From positions 310,001 through 374,000 of the forward strand of contig NZ_RAPF01000004.1 in NCBI RefSeq assembly GCF_003610805.1: a stretch of 64,000 nucleotides of DNA, given 5' to 3'. A program made the translations under genes and the position numbers. The notes under the pieces are model-generated. The model was not told the DNA's origin. It saw only the letters and a program-made list of their open reading frames with translations, and searched no databases. Shown piece by piece: positions 49,063 through 57,627 of the stretch; the first letter of the stretch is position 1, and every line of letters begins with the position of its first letter. Source of the stretch: Altericroceibacterium spongiae (GTDB lineage: Bacteria; Pseudomonadota; Alphaproteobacteria; Sphingomonadales; Sphingomonadaceae).

Positions 49063-49361
49063 CAGACTACCTCTGCGATCGCATCGGGATCGTTGGGTTT
49101 GAGCGTAAGATCGGCGCGGACCGTGGGGCCGAGCGCGCGAATGCGTTCCTTGATATGGGCCGGGCGGATGCTGCCGTCAGCGCGCTGTTCCGCTTCCACG
49201 GCATAGGGCACATTCACCCGGCGCTCCGCTTCCTCGCTGGCGAGCACGGTTTCCCATTCCTCACCCGCATCGACGGCATCGTCGACATGGATTGACCAGC
49301 CTTTGCCGGTCCACCACACGACAGCGCCCGATTTCAGATCATTGCCCGTCAGGATTTTCAT
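49062..49361 (-). CDS. DUF2849 protein of the sulfite reductase operon
   Basis: 99 aa, acidic, recognised by its DUF2849 pattern: KILTGNDLKSGAVVWWTGKGWSIHVDDA at the N-terminus and RRVNVPYAVEAEQ in the middle. Found in alphaproteobacteria between cobA/cysG and cysI, as here. Its role is unknown; the fixed place suggests a part in sirohaem supply or sulfite reductase maturation. Overlaps cobA and cysI by 4 and 1 bases. Confidence 0.85.
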   Translation of the reverse strand: MKILTGNDLKSGAVVWWTGKGWSIHVDDAVDAGEEWETVLASEEAERRVNVPYAVEAEQRADGSIRPAHIKERIRALGPTVRADLTLKPNDPDAIAEVV

Positions 49362-50119
49362 TTCTGCGCCTCCAGCGCGATGTGGTTCAGCGCGGCATCA
49401 TCGGCCTGCGCGGTGACATCCCCGATCACGATCAGAGCGGGGCTTTTGACTTTTTCGGCGCTGACCATATCGGGCAGCCCGGCGAGAGAACTGCGCAATA
49501 CGCGCATTTCGGGGCGGGCGCCATTTTCGATCACTGCCACCGGCATATCGGGCGAAAGGCCGTCTTCCATCAGCTTCTCGGCGATCAGCGGTGCGGTTTT
49601 GACGCCCATATAGATTACCAGCGTGCGGCCCTTTCCGGCCAGGCCGACCCAGTTCTGATCCGACAGGCCCTTGCACTGGCCGGCCACGAAGCTGACGATG
49701 CTGGCATGGTCGCGATGGGTCAGCGCTATCTGTGCCGCCGCGGCCGCACCGTTGGCCGCACTGATGCCGGGGACGATTTCGACCTTCACCCCATGCGCCC
49801 GCAGGCTTTCTGCTTCTTCGCCGCCGCGTCCGAAAATCAGCGGATCGCCGCCTTTGAGCCGCAGCACATCGCGCCCCGCACGCGCTTCGCGGATCAGGAG
49901 CGCATTGATCTCCTCCTGCGGCAGCGTATGTTTCGAGCGGCGCTTGGCGACCGAAATCAGCCGGGCATCGGCCCGTGCCATGGAGAGAATTTTCGGGTCC
50001 ACCAGCCCGTCATGCACGATCAGCCGCGCTTCCATCAGCAGCCGGGCGGCGCGCAAAGTGAGAAGGTCGGGATCGCCGGGGCCTGCCCCCACGAGATAGA
50101 CTGTTCCTGCCTGTTCCAT
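49358..50119 (-). CDS. cobA: Uroporphyrinogen-III C-methyltransferase (sirohaem branch)
   Basis: SAM-dependent enzyme that makes precorrin-2 for sirohaem or cobalamin. 253 aa, single domain: VYLVGAGPGDPDLLTLRAARLL (given in part), VSVAKRRSKHTLPQEEIN, RLKGGDPLIFGRGGEEA and the AANGAAAAAQIALTHRD region match SUMT. It is the CysG-A domain without the dehydrogenase/ferrochelatase part, so the later sirohaem steps are elsewhere. First gene of the sulfur operon; its product supplies the CysI cofactor. Confidence 0.94.
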   Translation of the reverse strand: MEQAGTVYLVGAGPGDPDLLTLRAARLLMEARLIVHDGLVDPKILSMARADARLISVAKRRSKHTLPQEEINALLIREARAGRDVLRLKGGDPLIFGRGGEEAESLRAHGVKVEIVPGISAANGAAAAAQIALTHRDHASIVSFVAGQCKGLSDQNWVGLAGKGRTLVIYMGVKTAPLIAEKLMEDGLSPDMPVAVIENGARPEMRVLRSSLAGLPDMVSAEKVKSPALIVIGDVTAQADDAALNHIALEAQK

Positions 50120-50710
50120 GGCCCCGAGATGGCGAAGCAGGCCGCAGAGTGCCAGCGAGAATGGTTTTGGCGCAGGGTAGGTAAGCTTTAGGCTCTGAGC
50201 CCGGGAGCTAAAGACAGGCTATGGCGCCTTCTTCGCGTTCTTCCGCCCGCCACGGTAAATATCGGCCCTCACAATGGCACGATTCACGCCGTGCAGGGGA
50301 GAGAGACGATGCCGCAGGACAGGTCCGATCGGCGGCATGAGCCGGGAAAGCTCCACAGAATATTACCGCATCCTCAAAGGCAGGCGCGACCGTCCCGACC
50401 TCGAAAAGTTCAGCGTCATAAGGCAGCGGCTTGTAGCGCAGCACCGAGGCGGCAATGAAACCGGTTTCCCCCTTCGCTGGACGCAATTTCGCAGAAGTGC
50501 GTGTCATCCAGCTCCGGGGTACCGCCGGTCCGTACCCGTAAGTCTTTTGAAGATGTCTACCTTCTCCGGAGGGTAGATACGATCGACCTCGGCATTCTTG
50601 CGGAAATCGCCGACCCCTAACGGCGCGCGCAGGAACTTCTGCTGTAAAAGGCCGCACCTTCTCTTCTGGACCCGCAGGTAGTCCATGATGTTATCGGTTA
50701 TGGCTCTTGG
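50120..50710. other. Unassigned region between cobA and the Rieske gene
   Basis: 591 bases without a supported gene. Next to cobA lies an imperfect hairpin (CTTTAGGCTC 50186-50195, GAGCTAAAG 50205-50213). Minus-strand frames are open at 50504-50686 and 50208-50657. Their codon use is uneven, and short coding-like patches change frame, for example RIYPPEKVDIFKRLTG in one and FIAASVLRYKPLPYDAELFEVG in the next. This looks like a frameshifted gene remnant, but I could not name its family. Confidence 0.4.
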
Positions 50711-51769
50711 TCAGGCCGGAACTTTGGCCGCCTCGGTTTCTTCATCCATCATCGCCTGCAACATGCGCCGTCCAAGCACCGCATTGCGATCGGTTTTGAT
50801 CATGAGTTCAGTCGGGTTTCCACCGACAAGTTCGATCATCTTCTCTATTTCCTCCGAGGCGAAGATATCCTCTTCGATGACCGGTCCCAGGCTCTTTTTC
50901 GCGTTTTCAACATTCGCCTGCTCGCCAATCGTTGCGATTGCAAAGAAATAGTAGCTGGTCGTCCGGGTAGCGGGCGTGATCGCGTGGAAGACGAGGCCTC
51001 GCTGGATCGGCTCGCCCGCCAGCTCCGGGTGATCGGCTGCATATATGTGATTTGAGAAGCCGGCATGAAAACTGGGGAGATAAAAATCCATGCCAACGAC
51101 CTGATCGACTGCTCCGGTATAGCCGAAACGCTTCTGAATGTGAGGTGTGGCGGGAGCCCCGACGATATGGCGTCTGCTGCGCAGGACATTGGCGTCCTGC
51201 GTTACGACTTCCGGAACTGTCGCATTCTCAAGCACACCGATGCTGGTGCCATGCAGGAACGCGAGGTGAGTGAGGTCGAGCAGATTGTCGTTCAGCAACT
51301 GATACCGGCATTTGACCTCGTTGAAGAAGATCGGCTCAGCCTTGGTTCCTTCAGTGTAGAAGCCAATCTCCTCGAGGTCGGGAAGAAGGGAAGGATCTGC
51401 CTTTTCCGGATCACCCATCCAGATCCACAGCCAGATCCCGTGTTCCACCAGCGGGTAGGTGGGGATTTTATATGTTCCAGGCACGACCTTTTGTGATGGG
51501 ATGTGGGTGCACCGGCCATCGGGACCAAAAGCGATCCCGTGATATCCGCATACGATATCATCGCCGTTTACCGTACTTTTGCCAAGCGGGAAATTGCGGT
51601 GCGGGCAACGGCCACCCACAGCAACGGCTTCGCCATCCGCCTTGCGATATAGCGCTACCGGAAGGCCAAGGATTGTGCGCGCGAGCGGCTTCTCGGTGAT
51701 TTCTGTGCTAAATGCCGCAACATACCAGCAGTTGCGGGGTGCGAAAGAACCTTCCCTGAAGGGGTACAT
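50711..51769 (-). CDS. Rieske non-haem iron oxygenase, alpha subunit (VanA-like)
   Basis: Aromatic-ring or O-demethylating oxygenase of 352 aa. The Rieske [2Fe-2S] cluster is held by Cys55-His57 (CPHRNFP) and Cys74-His77 (CGYHG). The mononuclear iron site is in DNLLDLTHLAFLHG (His168 and His173), the pattern of vanillate O-demethylase and related monooxygenases. No reductase gene lies nearby, so it must use an electron donor from elsewhere. Start ATG 51769 follows GGGAGATGG; the longer frame lacks homology. Divergent from a TetR gene, probably its regulator. The substrate is unknown, probably an aromatic acid or ether. Confidence 0.9.
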   Translation of the reverse strand: MYPFREGSFAPRNCWYVAAFSTEITEKPLARTILGLPVALYRKADGEAVAVGGRCPHRNFPLGKSTVNGDDIVCGYHGIAFGPDGRCTHIPSQKVVPGTYKIPTYPLVEHGIWLWIWMGDPEKADPSLLPDLEEIGFYTEGTKAEPIFFNEVKCRYQLLNDNLLDLTHLAFLHGTSIGVLENATVPEVVTQDANVLRSRRHIVGAPATPHIQKRFGYTGAVDQVVGMDFYLPSFHAGFSNHIYAADHPELAGEPIQRGLVFHAITPATRTTSYYFFAIATIGEQANVENAKKSLGPVIEEDIFASEEIEKMIELVGGNPTELMIKTDRNAVLGRRMLQAMMDEETEAAKVPA

Positions 51770-51788
51770 AATCCATCTCCCAACGAAT

Positions 51789-51801
51789 CGAACACTGTTC
51801 G
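51789..51801. promoter_or_regulatory. Palindromic operator candidate CGAAC-ACT-GTTCG
   Basis: Perfect 5-base arms in the 79-base region between the Rieske gene and the TetR gene, followed by another GTTC (51805-51808 area). The location is that of a TetR operator that controls both genes. Confidence 0.5.
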
Positions 51802-51848
51802 TTTTGTTCAGGGTTTCCCTTTTTCCCAAGGTATGGTCAAGGGCAGAT

Positions 51849-52391
51849 ATGTCATTTTCGAAACTCTCAGCCGATTTGATAATCGCGGAGGCGATCCAGC
51901 TTCTTCAAGAAGAGGGTTTGTCGGGTGTATCCTTGCGCAAGGTTGCCAAGCGGCTCGATGCGAGCGTTTCTTCGCTCTACTGGCATGTTAAGGATCGAGA
52001 GGCCCTCTATACTTTAATGTCCGGTCGGATATTCCGGAAATGCGTGGAAGAGGTGCCGGCTTGTTCCAACTGGGAGGATTGGCTCAAAGCTTTCGGGATG
52101 TCGCTTTGGCAAGCGCAGGTCGATATTCCCGATATTCAGAAATTAATACTCCAGGCCCGGCCTGACAATGAAACTCTGTCAGCATTGAGGATGGACTTGA
52201 TCGGCCAGTTAACGCGGTTAGGTGCCGACGCTGACCAGGCGGCCTTCGCTCAGACTTCAGTTCAAGCTCTGGTTACAGGCTGGACCACTCTTGGGCGCAA
52301 TGTGGCGGGTCGCGAAGGGGCCAGAGAAATCGGGTATGCGATCGAAGTGCTCATCGAAGGTATCCATAGTATAGCTGCCAAAAGACGCTGA
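51849..52391 (+). CDS. TetR-family transcriptional regulator
   Basis: Regulator of 180 aa. The N-terminal helix-turn-helix is IIAEAIQLLQEEGLSGVSLR with KRLDASVSSLYWHVKDREAL, which is the TetR pattern with the YWHVKDRE recognition part. The C-terminal part is a TetR-type ligand domain. ATG 51849 follows AAGGG at 7 bases; the open frame starts further upstream at 51579 across the intergenic region and does not match. Divergent from the Rieske gene across 79 bases, so it probably represses that oxygenase and answers to its substrate. Its GC is a little lower than that of flanking genes. Confidence 0.87.
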   Translation: MSFSKLSADLIIAEAIQLLQEEGLSGVSLRKVAKRLDASVSSLYWHVKDREALYTLMSGRIFRKCVEEVPACSNWEDWLKAFGMSLWQAQVDIPDIQKLILQARPDNETLSALRMDLIGQLTRLGADADQAAFAQTSVQALVTGWTTLGRNVAGREGAREIGYAIEVLIEGIHSIAAKRR

Positions 52392-52398
52392 GATTCCG

Positions 52399-52461
52399 CG
52401 GTAAGGCGGATTGTGGAGGAGCGAAGCTGGCCTTCCGCTCAGGTGAGGGCAAGCCTTACCG
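52399..52461. repeat. Nested inverted-repeat element between converging tetR and mscS genes
   Basis: Outer arms CGGTAAGGC (52399-52407) and GCCTTACCG (52453-52461) are exact. Inside, GAGCGAAG (52419-52426) pairs with CTTCCGCTC (52432-52440) with one bulged base. No T run. It may be a terminator-like structure, or a mobile-type repeat. Confidence 0.5.
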
Positions 52462-52549
52462 ATGGCTTCGACCATTTCGCGAGCGGGTCGGGCGGACAAT
52501 GGCTCTGCTCGCTTCGGTTCTGGCCCCGTTCGGCGGCTTTCTGGCCCTG

Positions 52550-53689
52550 TTAGGAGCCGTTCTGCGCCCCGTCTGAGGAAGGGGCGGTACCCGTGTCACC
52601 CCCTCTTTGTTCGATGCGTTGAGATATTGCTGCTATAAGCTGGTCGAATTGTGCGTTGGAGCGCAAATTAAGGTCACGCTGGGGAAACGGAATTTCAATC
52701 CCTTTTTCCTGAAACAGCCACCACAGATTTTTCAGCACTTCGGAACGGACATTACCCACACCATCTTCAGGATCGTTGATCCAGCACTGAATCACGAAGT
52801 CGACCGAACTGTTGCCATAATTGTCGAGCCAGACGGAAGGGGGCGGCGTGTCCAGCACCCGCTTGGCCTTCTTGGCGGCCTCCAGCATCAGCTCTTCGGC
52901 CAGTTTGATATCGCATTGATAGGAAATTCCCACCGGCACCTGAATCCGCACAACCTTGCTGGAATAAGACCAGTTTTCCACCTGATTGATCATCAATTGT
53001 TCGTTCGGAATCAGATATTCGCGCCGGTCTCTGGTGGTCACAGAAACCGCACGAATCCCGATCTTGCGGATCTGCCCGAAGGTGGAATTGCCTGCCTGAT
53101 CCGAAATCGCAATCACGTCACCCGGCTTGATCGAACGGTCCATCAGCAAAATGATTCCGGCGATCAGATTGCCGAATGTCTTTTGCAGACCGAAGCCGAT
53201 GGCAAGGCCGAAAGCCCCGGAAAACACAGTCAAAGCCGTAAGATTAATGCCGAGAATATCGATCCCGATCAGAATGGCGATTGCCCAGACCACCAGAGTC
53301 AGCAGCTTTTCGCCAAGCAATTGTTGCGCCGGATTGAGCCGTGTCAGACGGTTGAAAAGACTATGCGCCAATTTGCTGCCGACCTGCGCGCACACAACGA
53401 TGGCGGCCAGCACCATGACGACCAGAAGCGCACTCCACACGGAAATGCGAGTGGAACCGACAGTAAAGCCGATGGCATCCAGCTTTTCGATAATTCCGCC
53501 GATTGTCACCGAATGCTGAGTAACGGCATCCTTGATACTTTCCGCAGCTCCGACAGCCTGCTCGGTGGGTTGTGCCGCCGGAGTAGCTGTCGATGAGGCT
53601 GACGACGCAGCTTCACCAGCCTGCGGGTAAAGCAGGCTGGTGAGTGAATTGCCTGTTTCAGGAGCCGCTGTATCGGCGGAAGCTGTCAT
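52550..53689 (-). CDS. MscS-family mechanosensitive channel (first)
   Basis: Inner-membrane channel of 379 aa that would release solutes on osmotic downshock. An N-terminal Ala/Ser/Thr-rich segment (1-55) is followed by about three hydrophobic spans (83-105, 127-145, 150-175). The pore helix region is LTVFSGAFGLAIGFGLQKTFGNLIAGIILLMDRSIKPGD (within residues about 150-190), the best-known MscS signature. A beta domain and C-terminal alpha/beta domain follow. Its start overlaps the metC-like gene by 4 bases, so it is translated with it. Confidence 0.92.
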   Translation of the reverse strand: MTASADTAAPETGNSLTSLLYPQAGEAASSASSTATPAAQPTEQAVGAAESIKDAVTQHSVTIGGIIEKLDAIGFTVGSTRISVWSALLVVMVLAAIVVCAQVGSKLAHSLFNRLTRLNPAQQLLGEKLLTLVVWAIAILIGIDILGINLTALTVFSGAFGLAIGFGLQKTFGNLIAGIILLMDRSIKPGDVIAISDQAGNSTFGQIRKIGIRAVSVTTRDRREYLIPNEQLMINQVENWSYSSKVVRIQVPVGISYQCDIKLAEELMLEAAKKAKRVLDTPPPSVWLDNYGNSSVDFVIQCWINDPEDGVGNVRSEVLKNLWWLFQEKGIEIPFPQRDLNLRSNAQFDQLIAAISQRIEQRGGDTGTAPSSDGAQNGS

Positions 53690-54888
53690 CCGGGTTCCAT
53701 TTTTTCAAAGGCCTGGGCCAAGTCTGCCAGCAAATCATCGGCGTCTTCGAGCCCGATGGCAAGCCTGATCCCATATCGGTCGCTCTGCGATATGCCTTCG
53801 GGGGGCCAGGCGGTTGCACTGCGAGCGCGGCTGGGTTCGAAAGGTGTGGCGAGACTTTCATACCCGCCCCAGCTATAGCCGATCCCGAACAGTTCCAGCG
53901 CATCGATAAAGCGCGATTGCGCCTGTACATCGCAATCGCGCAGAAGGAAGCTGAACAAACCGCAGCCACCGGTAAAATCGCGGGCCCAGAGATCATGCCC
54001 CGGTGCACCGGGCAGCATGGGGCACATGACCCGCGCAACTTCCGGGCGGGTGTTCAGCCATTCCGCCAGTTTCAGCGCTGTAGCTGTAGATTGCTTCAGC
54101 CGGACATGCATGCTGCGCAAACCGCGCAAGGCGAGGGCTGCGTCATCGGGCGAGACTACAATGCCCAGCGCCTGCGACTTCAGCCGCACCCGATTGTACA
54201 ATTCTTCCCCGGCTGCCACGCTGCCCATCATGAGATCGGAATGTCCGCCGACATGCTTGGTCAGAGCCATGATAGTTATATCGCAGCCATGGACGAGCGG
54301 GTTGAAGCCGAGCGGGCTGGCCCAGGTATTGTCGATCAGGCTGAGTGCGCCCTTGTCGCGCGCAATGGCGGCAAGGGCCGGAATGTCGCAGACTTCCAGC
54401 GTCAGACTGCCCGGTGCTTCGAGCAGAACGGCTTTTGTCCTGTCGCAGAACTGATCGGGAAAACCGTCCAGATCCAGCGGGTCGAAAAAGCGTGTCTCGA
54501 TACCGAAATCGGCCAGCAAGGTACGCGCCGCATCCCGGCTCGGCTCATAGACATTATCGGTCATCAGCAGCACATCGCCGGCTTTGAGCACGCTTAGCAA
54601 CGCGCCGGAGATCGCTCCAAGACCGCTTGGAAACAGTACCGTACCATAGGCACCCGGTTCCAGTTCGGTCAGGGCTTCCGACAGAGCCCACTGTGTTGGC
54701 GAACCCCGGCGGCCATAATGGAAATGCCCGTCTGCATTGGGATGGCCGCCGCGTAAATCCTGACTGTTTTCATAGAGGTGCGTACTACCGCGCCAAACAG
54801 GTGGATTAACTACCGGCCATGTCCATTCCTTGCGGCGCCCACCACTAACGATCCGGGTGGCAGGCTTACAGTCTTTATGCGAACTCAT
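53686..54888 (-). CDS. metC: Cystathionine beta-lyase-like PLP enzyme
   Basis: Cys/Met-metabolism PLP enzyme of 400 aa. The fold signature is LIDNTWASPLGFNPLVHGCDITIMALTKHVGGHSDLMMGSV (in residues about 190-235), with the PLP lysine in ALTKHVGGHSD. N-terminal NPPVWRGSTHLYEN and C-terminal YGIRLAIGLEDADDLLADL fit MetC rather than MetB. It would cut cystathionine to homocysteine or release thiols from other cysteine conjugates. It lies between sseA and mscS with 4-base overlaps on both sides. The symbol is by group. Confidence 0.85.
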   Translation of the reverse strand: MSSHKDCKPATRIVSGGRRKEWTWPVVNPPVWRGSTHLYENSQDLRGGHPNADGHFHYGRRGSPTQWALSEALTELEPGAYGTVLFPSGLGAISGALLSVLKAGDVLLMTDNVYEPSRDAARTLLADFGIETRFFDPLDLDGFPDQFCDRTKAVLLEAPGSLTLEVCDIPALAAIARDKGALSLIDNTWASPLGFNPLVHGCDITIMALTKHVGGHSDLMMGSVAAGEELYNRVRLKSQALGIVVSPDDAALALRGLRSMHVRLKQSTATALKLAEWLNTRPEVARVMCPMLPGAPGHDLWARDFTGGCGLFSFLLRDCDVQAQSRFIDALELFGIGYSWGGYESLATPFEPSRARSATAWPPEGISQSDRYGIRLAIGLEDADDLLADLAQAFEKMEPG

Positions 54889-55730
54889 TCAGCGGGTCCT
54901 GTCGCTTTGGGGGTTTCGGGATCGGCGGCCCATTCGCTCCAGCTGCCATCATACAGAGCGACATCGTCCTTACCCAGAAGATGAGCTGCGAACAGAAGCA
55001 CTGCGGCGGTAACGCCGCTGCCGCAAGTCGTGATCAGCGGTTTGGACAGGTCGATTCCGGCCTGTTCGAACATAGCCCGTATGGTGTCTGTGGATTTGAA
55101 GGTGCCATCTTCCCGATAGAGGAAGTTGAAAGGCAAATTATGCGAGCCGGGAATATGGCCGCTGGGAATATTCCCGCGAAAATCGGGCGTTATGCCGCTG
55201 AACCGTCCGGAATCGCGTGCATCGAGCACTTGTTCTGACTGGCTGGTGCAATTGACGAGTATCTCGGCCTTGCTACGGACTTCGCCGGGCCCCTGAGAAG
55301 GTGTGAATTGGCCGCCACCGCCTTCATTATAACCATGTTCAAGAAGCCGGTCTTCAGCGCGCCATTTGGCAAGTCCGCCATCGAGAATCGCTACATCGCG
55401 GGCACCGTTATGACGGAGAATGAACCAAGCGCGAGCGGATGTTTTCACATCGCTGTCATCATAGATCACGATGCGGCTGGTCTCGCTCACACCCAGTCTG
55501 GTCAATCGTTCGGCCAGCTGATCGGGGCGGGGAAGAGCGGCGGGAACGGGGCTTTCAGGATCGATCAGGCGTGAAAGATCGAGAAAACGGGCACCCGGAA
55601 TATGCGCTTCGGTGAATTCTGCCGCAGCATTGCGCTGCGCGGTGGGGAGATGGCTGGACGCATCGAGGATTACGAGGTCCGGATCATCCAGCCTTGCCGC
55701 CAGCCATCTGGTCGAAACAAGAGATTCCAT
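54885..55730 (-). CDS. sseA: 3-Mercaptopyruvate sulfurtransferase (rhodanese pair)
   Basis: Two rhodanese domains in one chain (281 aa), the first without a catalytic Cys and the second with CGSGVTA (Cys236), the 3-mercaptopyruvate-type loop. It moves sulfur from 3-mercaptopyruvate to thiols or cyanide. Start at ATG 55730 (MESLVSTRWLAARL) fits the conserved N-terminus. A GTG at 55757 in frame is an alternative that would add nine residues. Followed by metC and mscS in tight overlap, a small sulfur operon. Confidence 0.9.
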   Translation of the reverse strand: MESLVSTRWLAARLDDPDLVILDASSHLPTAQRNAAAEFTEAHIPGARFLDLSRLIDPESPVPAALPRPDQLAERLTRLGVSETSRIVIYDDSDVKTSARAWFILRHNGARDVAILDGGLAKWRAEDRLLEHGYNEGGGGQFTPSQGPGEVRSKAEILVNCTSQSEQVLDARDSGRFSGITPDFRGNIPSGHIPGSHNLPFNFLYREDGTFKSTDTIRAMFEQAGIDLSKPLITTCGSGVTAAVLLFAAHLLGKDDVALYDGSWSEWAADPETPKATGPAE

Positions 55731-55799
55731 GGCTCTAAGGGGTAGACTGTGTAGCACGAGCCGTCGAGGGGCGAGTTGTCCAACCCGGCTGAGTTCGGA

Positions 55800-57041
55800 T
55801 CAGGCAAAGGCGCGTTGCGATAATTCGGTATAGACGCGTGGCCCCTGATCGAGGCGGAACGGCTGCAAACCACCTCCTGAGCGGGCGGGTCGAAGACCGA
55901 CAAGCGATGTCTGGATCAATGTTTTAGGCAGCCCTTCGGCAGAAACGCGGAATCGAGCGAGTGGGACAAAAAGAGAGGCGTTACCCTGACGGATCGGTCG
56001 AATGTGGCCGAAAGGCAGGCGAAATTCGCCGTTGAAGACGTAATTGCTGCCCGGTGCCAGATAATCGATTCGTTCCAGCTCCTCCATGGTGTGCAGTTCG
56101 CTGGCCAGTTGCTCTTCGCGGGTCAGTGAGGCGTGGGCAGCGATGAGATCACCGCTGAGCGCGAGATCTCGTAGTGGCCCTTCGCCATTATTGCTCAGCA
56201 TCAGCCGGTAAGATAATGTGGCGTTCAGCAGGGTAAGCGATAATTCACGCACATCCAGTGCAATCCTCAGCGGACCCTGCTGGGATGCTTCCGTATTATC
56301 TTCTTTCTCGATCTCCTCGCTGGAAGAGGCTGGCTCAACCGGTACGGGGGGCGGTTCGGGTTGGCGTATCGGCTGGCTTGGGGCTGGTTTTGCGACAGGA
56401 GAAACTATGGGAGGTTCGATCCGTTTAGGCTTGCGCAAAGCGCTGTGGCGTTTCCACCAGACGAAACCGCCCGCCGCACCGACGACCAGCACCAGGAAGC
56501 CAATCAACCATGGCCAGAATGCAGTTTCACCCGGTTCCTTATTGACTGCTGGTTCCGGAGCCGGTGCGGCTGCGGTTTCGGGCGCTGCTGGCTCGACAGT
56601 GCCTTCATGCTCCGTTGTGGTCGGTGCCTGTTCGGGCGCAGATGCTGCGTTGCTCTCTGCCGTGGTGGCCGGCTCACTGCTTTGCTGCGTCGGGGATGGC
56701 GTTGACCGTGGAGGCTGTGCCTGGGTTTGCGGAACGGGCGCGGGTACTTGTACCTCAGGCGTCGGTATTTGCGTGGCGCGCGGTGTTTGCTTGGGTTGCG
56801 GAGTGACTGCCGGTCGAGGGCTTGAATCTTCTTGCGGCTCCGGTGCCGGTTCAGGCTCGCGAGCAGGTGCGTTCCGGGGCGTTGTGGGAGCCGGTTCATC
56901 TTCAACCACCGGCCCTTGCACTTCAGGAGTCTCATCGCTTGAAGGGGGTAGCTGGAATCCGGTTATGGAATTCGGATTCGCCGAGACGGGGGCAGCGATC
57001 AGGAGGGCCAGGCCGGTAAGGATAAGGTGACGAATGGTCAT
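55800..57041 (-). CDS. Proline-rich, membrane-anchored protein of unknown function
   Basis: 413 aa. A signal peptide (IRHLILTGLALLIAAPVSA) is followed by about 140 residues of low-complexity Pro/Ala/Thr/Glu/Gln sequence, then one membrane span (FWPWLIGFLVLVVGAAGGFVWW, about residues 175-196), a basic stop-transfer segment, a Pro-rich stretch and a C-terminal beta-rich domain (residues about 255-400, e.g. LSLTLLNATLSYRLMLSNN). The C-terminal domain would lie in the cytoplasm. I do not recognise it. Upstream of sseA by 69 bases on the same strand. Confidence 0.75.
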   Translation of the reverse strand: MTIRHLILTGLALLIAAPVSANPNSITGFQLPPSSDETPEVQGPVVEDEPAPTTPRNAPAREPEPAPEPQEDSSPRPAVTPQPKQTPRATQIPTPEVQVPAPVPQTQAQPPRSTPSPTQQSSEPATTAESNAASAPEQAPTTTEHEGTVEPAAPETAAAPAPEPAVNKEPGETAFWPWLIGFLVLVVGAAGGFVWWKRHSALRKPKRIEPPIVSPVAKPAPSQPIRQPEPPPVPVEPASSSEEIEKEDNTEASQQGPLRIALDVRELSLTLLNATLSYRLMLSNNGEGPLRDLALSGDLIAAHASLTREEQLASELHTMEELERIDYLAPGSNYVFNGEFRLPFGHIRPIRQGNASLFVPLARFRVSAEGLPKTLIQTSLVGLRPARSGGGLQPFRLDQGPRVYTELSQRAFA

Positions 57042-57157
57042 AGCTCGGATGTTATGCGCTAAAAATGCGCCAAGCGGGGAAGCGCTGAATAGCGGCTGAA
57101 TTATTCACGTCAAACCGACTACTTGTGCGATGGCTTCGATCAGGGCATCAGCGTTGC

Positions 57158-57625
57158 ATGAGTGACACTCCCGAACAGACCCATCCACTTCACCTCGGCC
57201 AGCAAAGTGCCTTGCCGGTCTCGCCCGAAGATGCGGTACTGGACTATGTGCCGAACCCGCGCAAAGGCAGCCTGTATCTGATCCGTTTCGCGGCACCTGA
57301 ATTTACGTCGCTCTGCCCGGTGACAGGGCAGCCCGACTTCGCTCATCTGGTGCTGGACTATGCGCCGGAGGAAACGATCGTGGAATCCAAGAGCCTGAAG
57401 CTTTTTCTTGGTTCGTTTCGCAATCATTGCGGTTTTCATGAAGACGTGACGGTCGGAATCGGTCAGCGCCTGTTTGATGAAATGAAGCCACGCTGGCTCA
57501 GGATTGGTGGATATTGGTATCCACGGGGCGGTATTCCGATCGATGTTTTCTGGCAGAGCGGTTCGCCACCTGAAGGCCTGTGGGTGCCCGATCAGGGAGT
57601 CGCCTCCTATCGCGGGCGTGGTTAG
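57158..57625 (+). CDS. queF: NADPH-dependent 7-cyano-7-deazaguanine reductase QueF
   Basis: Reduces preQ0 to preQ1 in queuosine synthesis. 155 aa, the short unimodular type. The catalytic Cys53 is in [15 protein letters not shown], with Asp60; the QueF motif [21 protein letters not shown] with Glu76 follows. ATG 57158 is preceded by a weak site; the frame opens at 57125 upstream. It converges on the MarR gene with only 2 bases between stops. Confidence 0.95.
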   Translation: MSDTPEQTHPLHLGQQSALPVSPEDAVLDYVPNPRKGSLYLIRFAAPEFTSLCPVTGQPDFAHLVLDYAPEETIVESKSLKLFLGSFRNHCGFHEDVTVGIGQRLFDEMKPRWLRIGGYWYPRGGIPIDVFWQSGSPPEGLWVPDQGVASYRGRG

Positions 57626-57627
57626 AT

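Noticed and set aside
50208-50657. 149-codon minus-strand frame
   Set aside because: The translation is Arg/Cys-rich with no domain, and the better protein-like patches shift frame, so it was not called as a gene.
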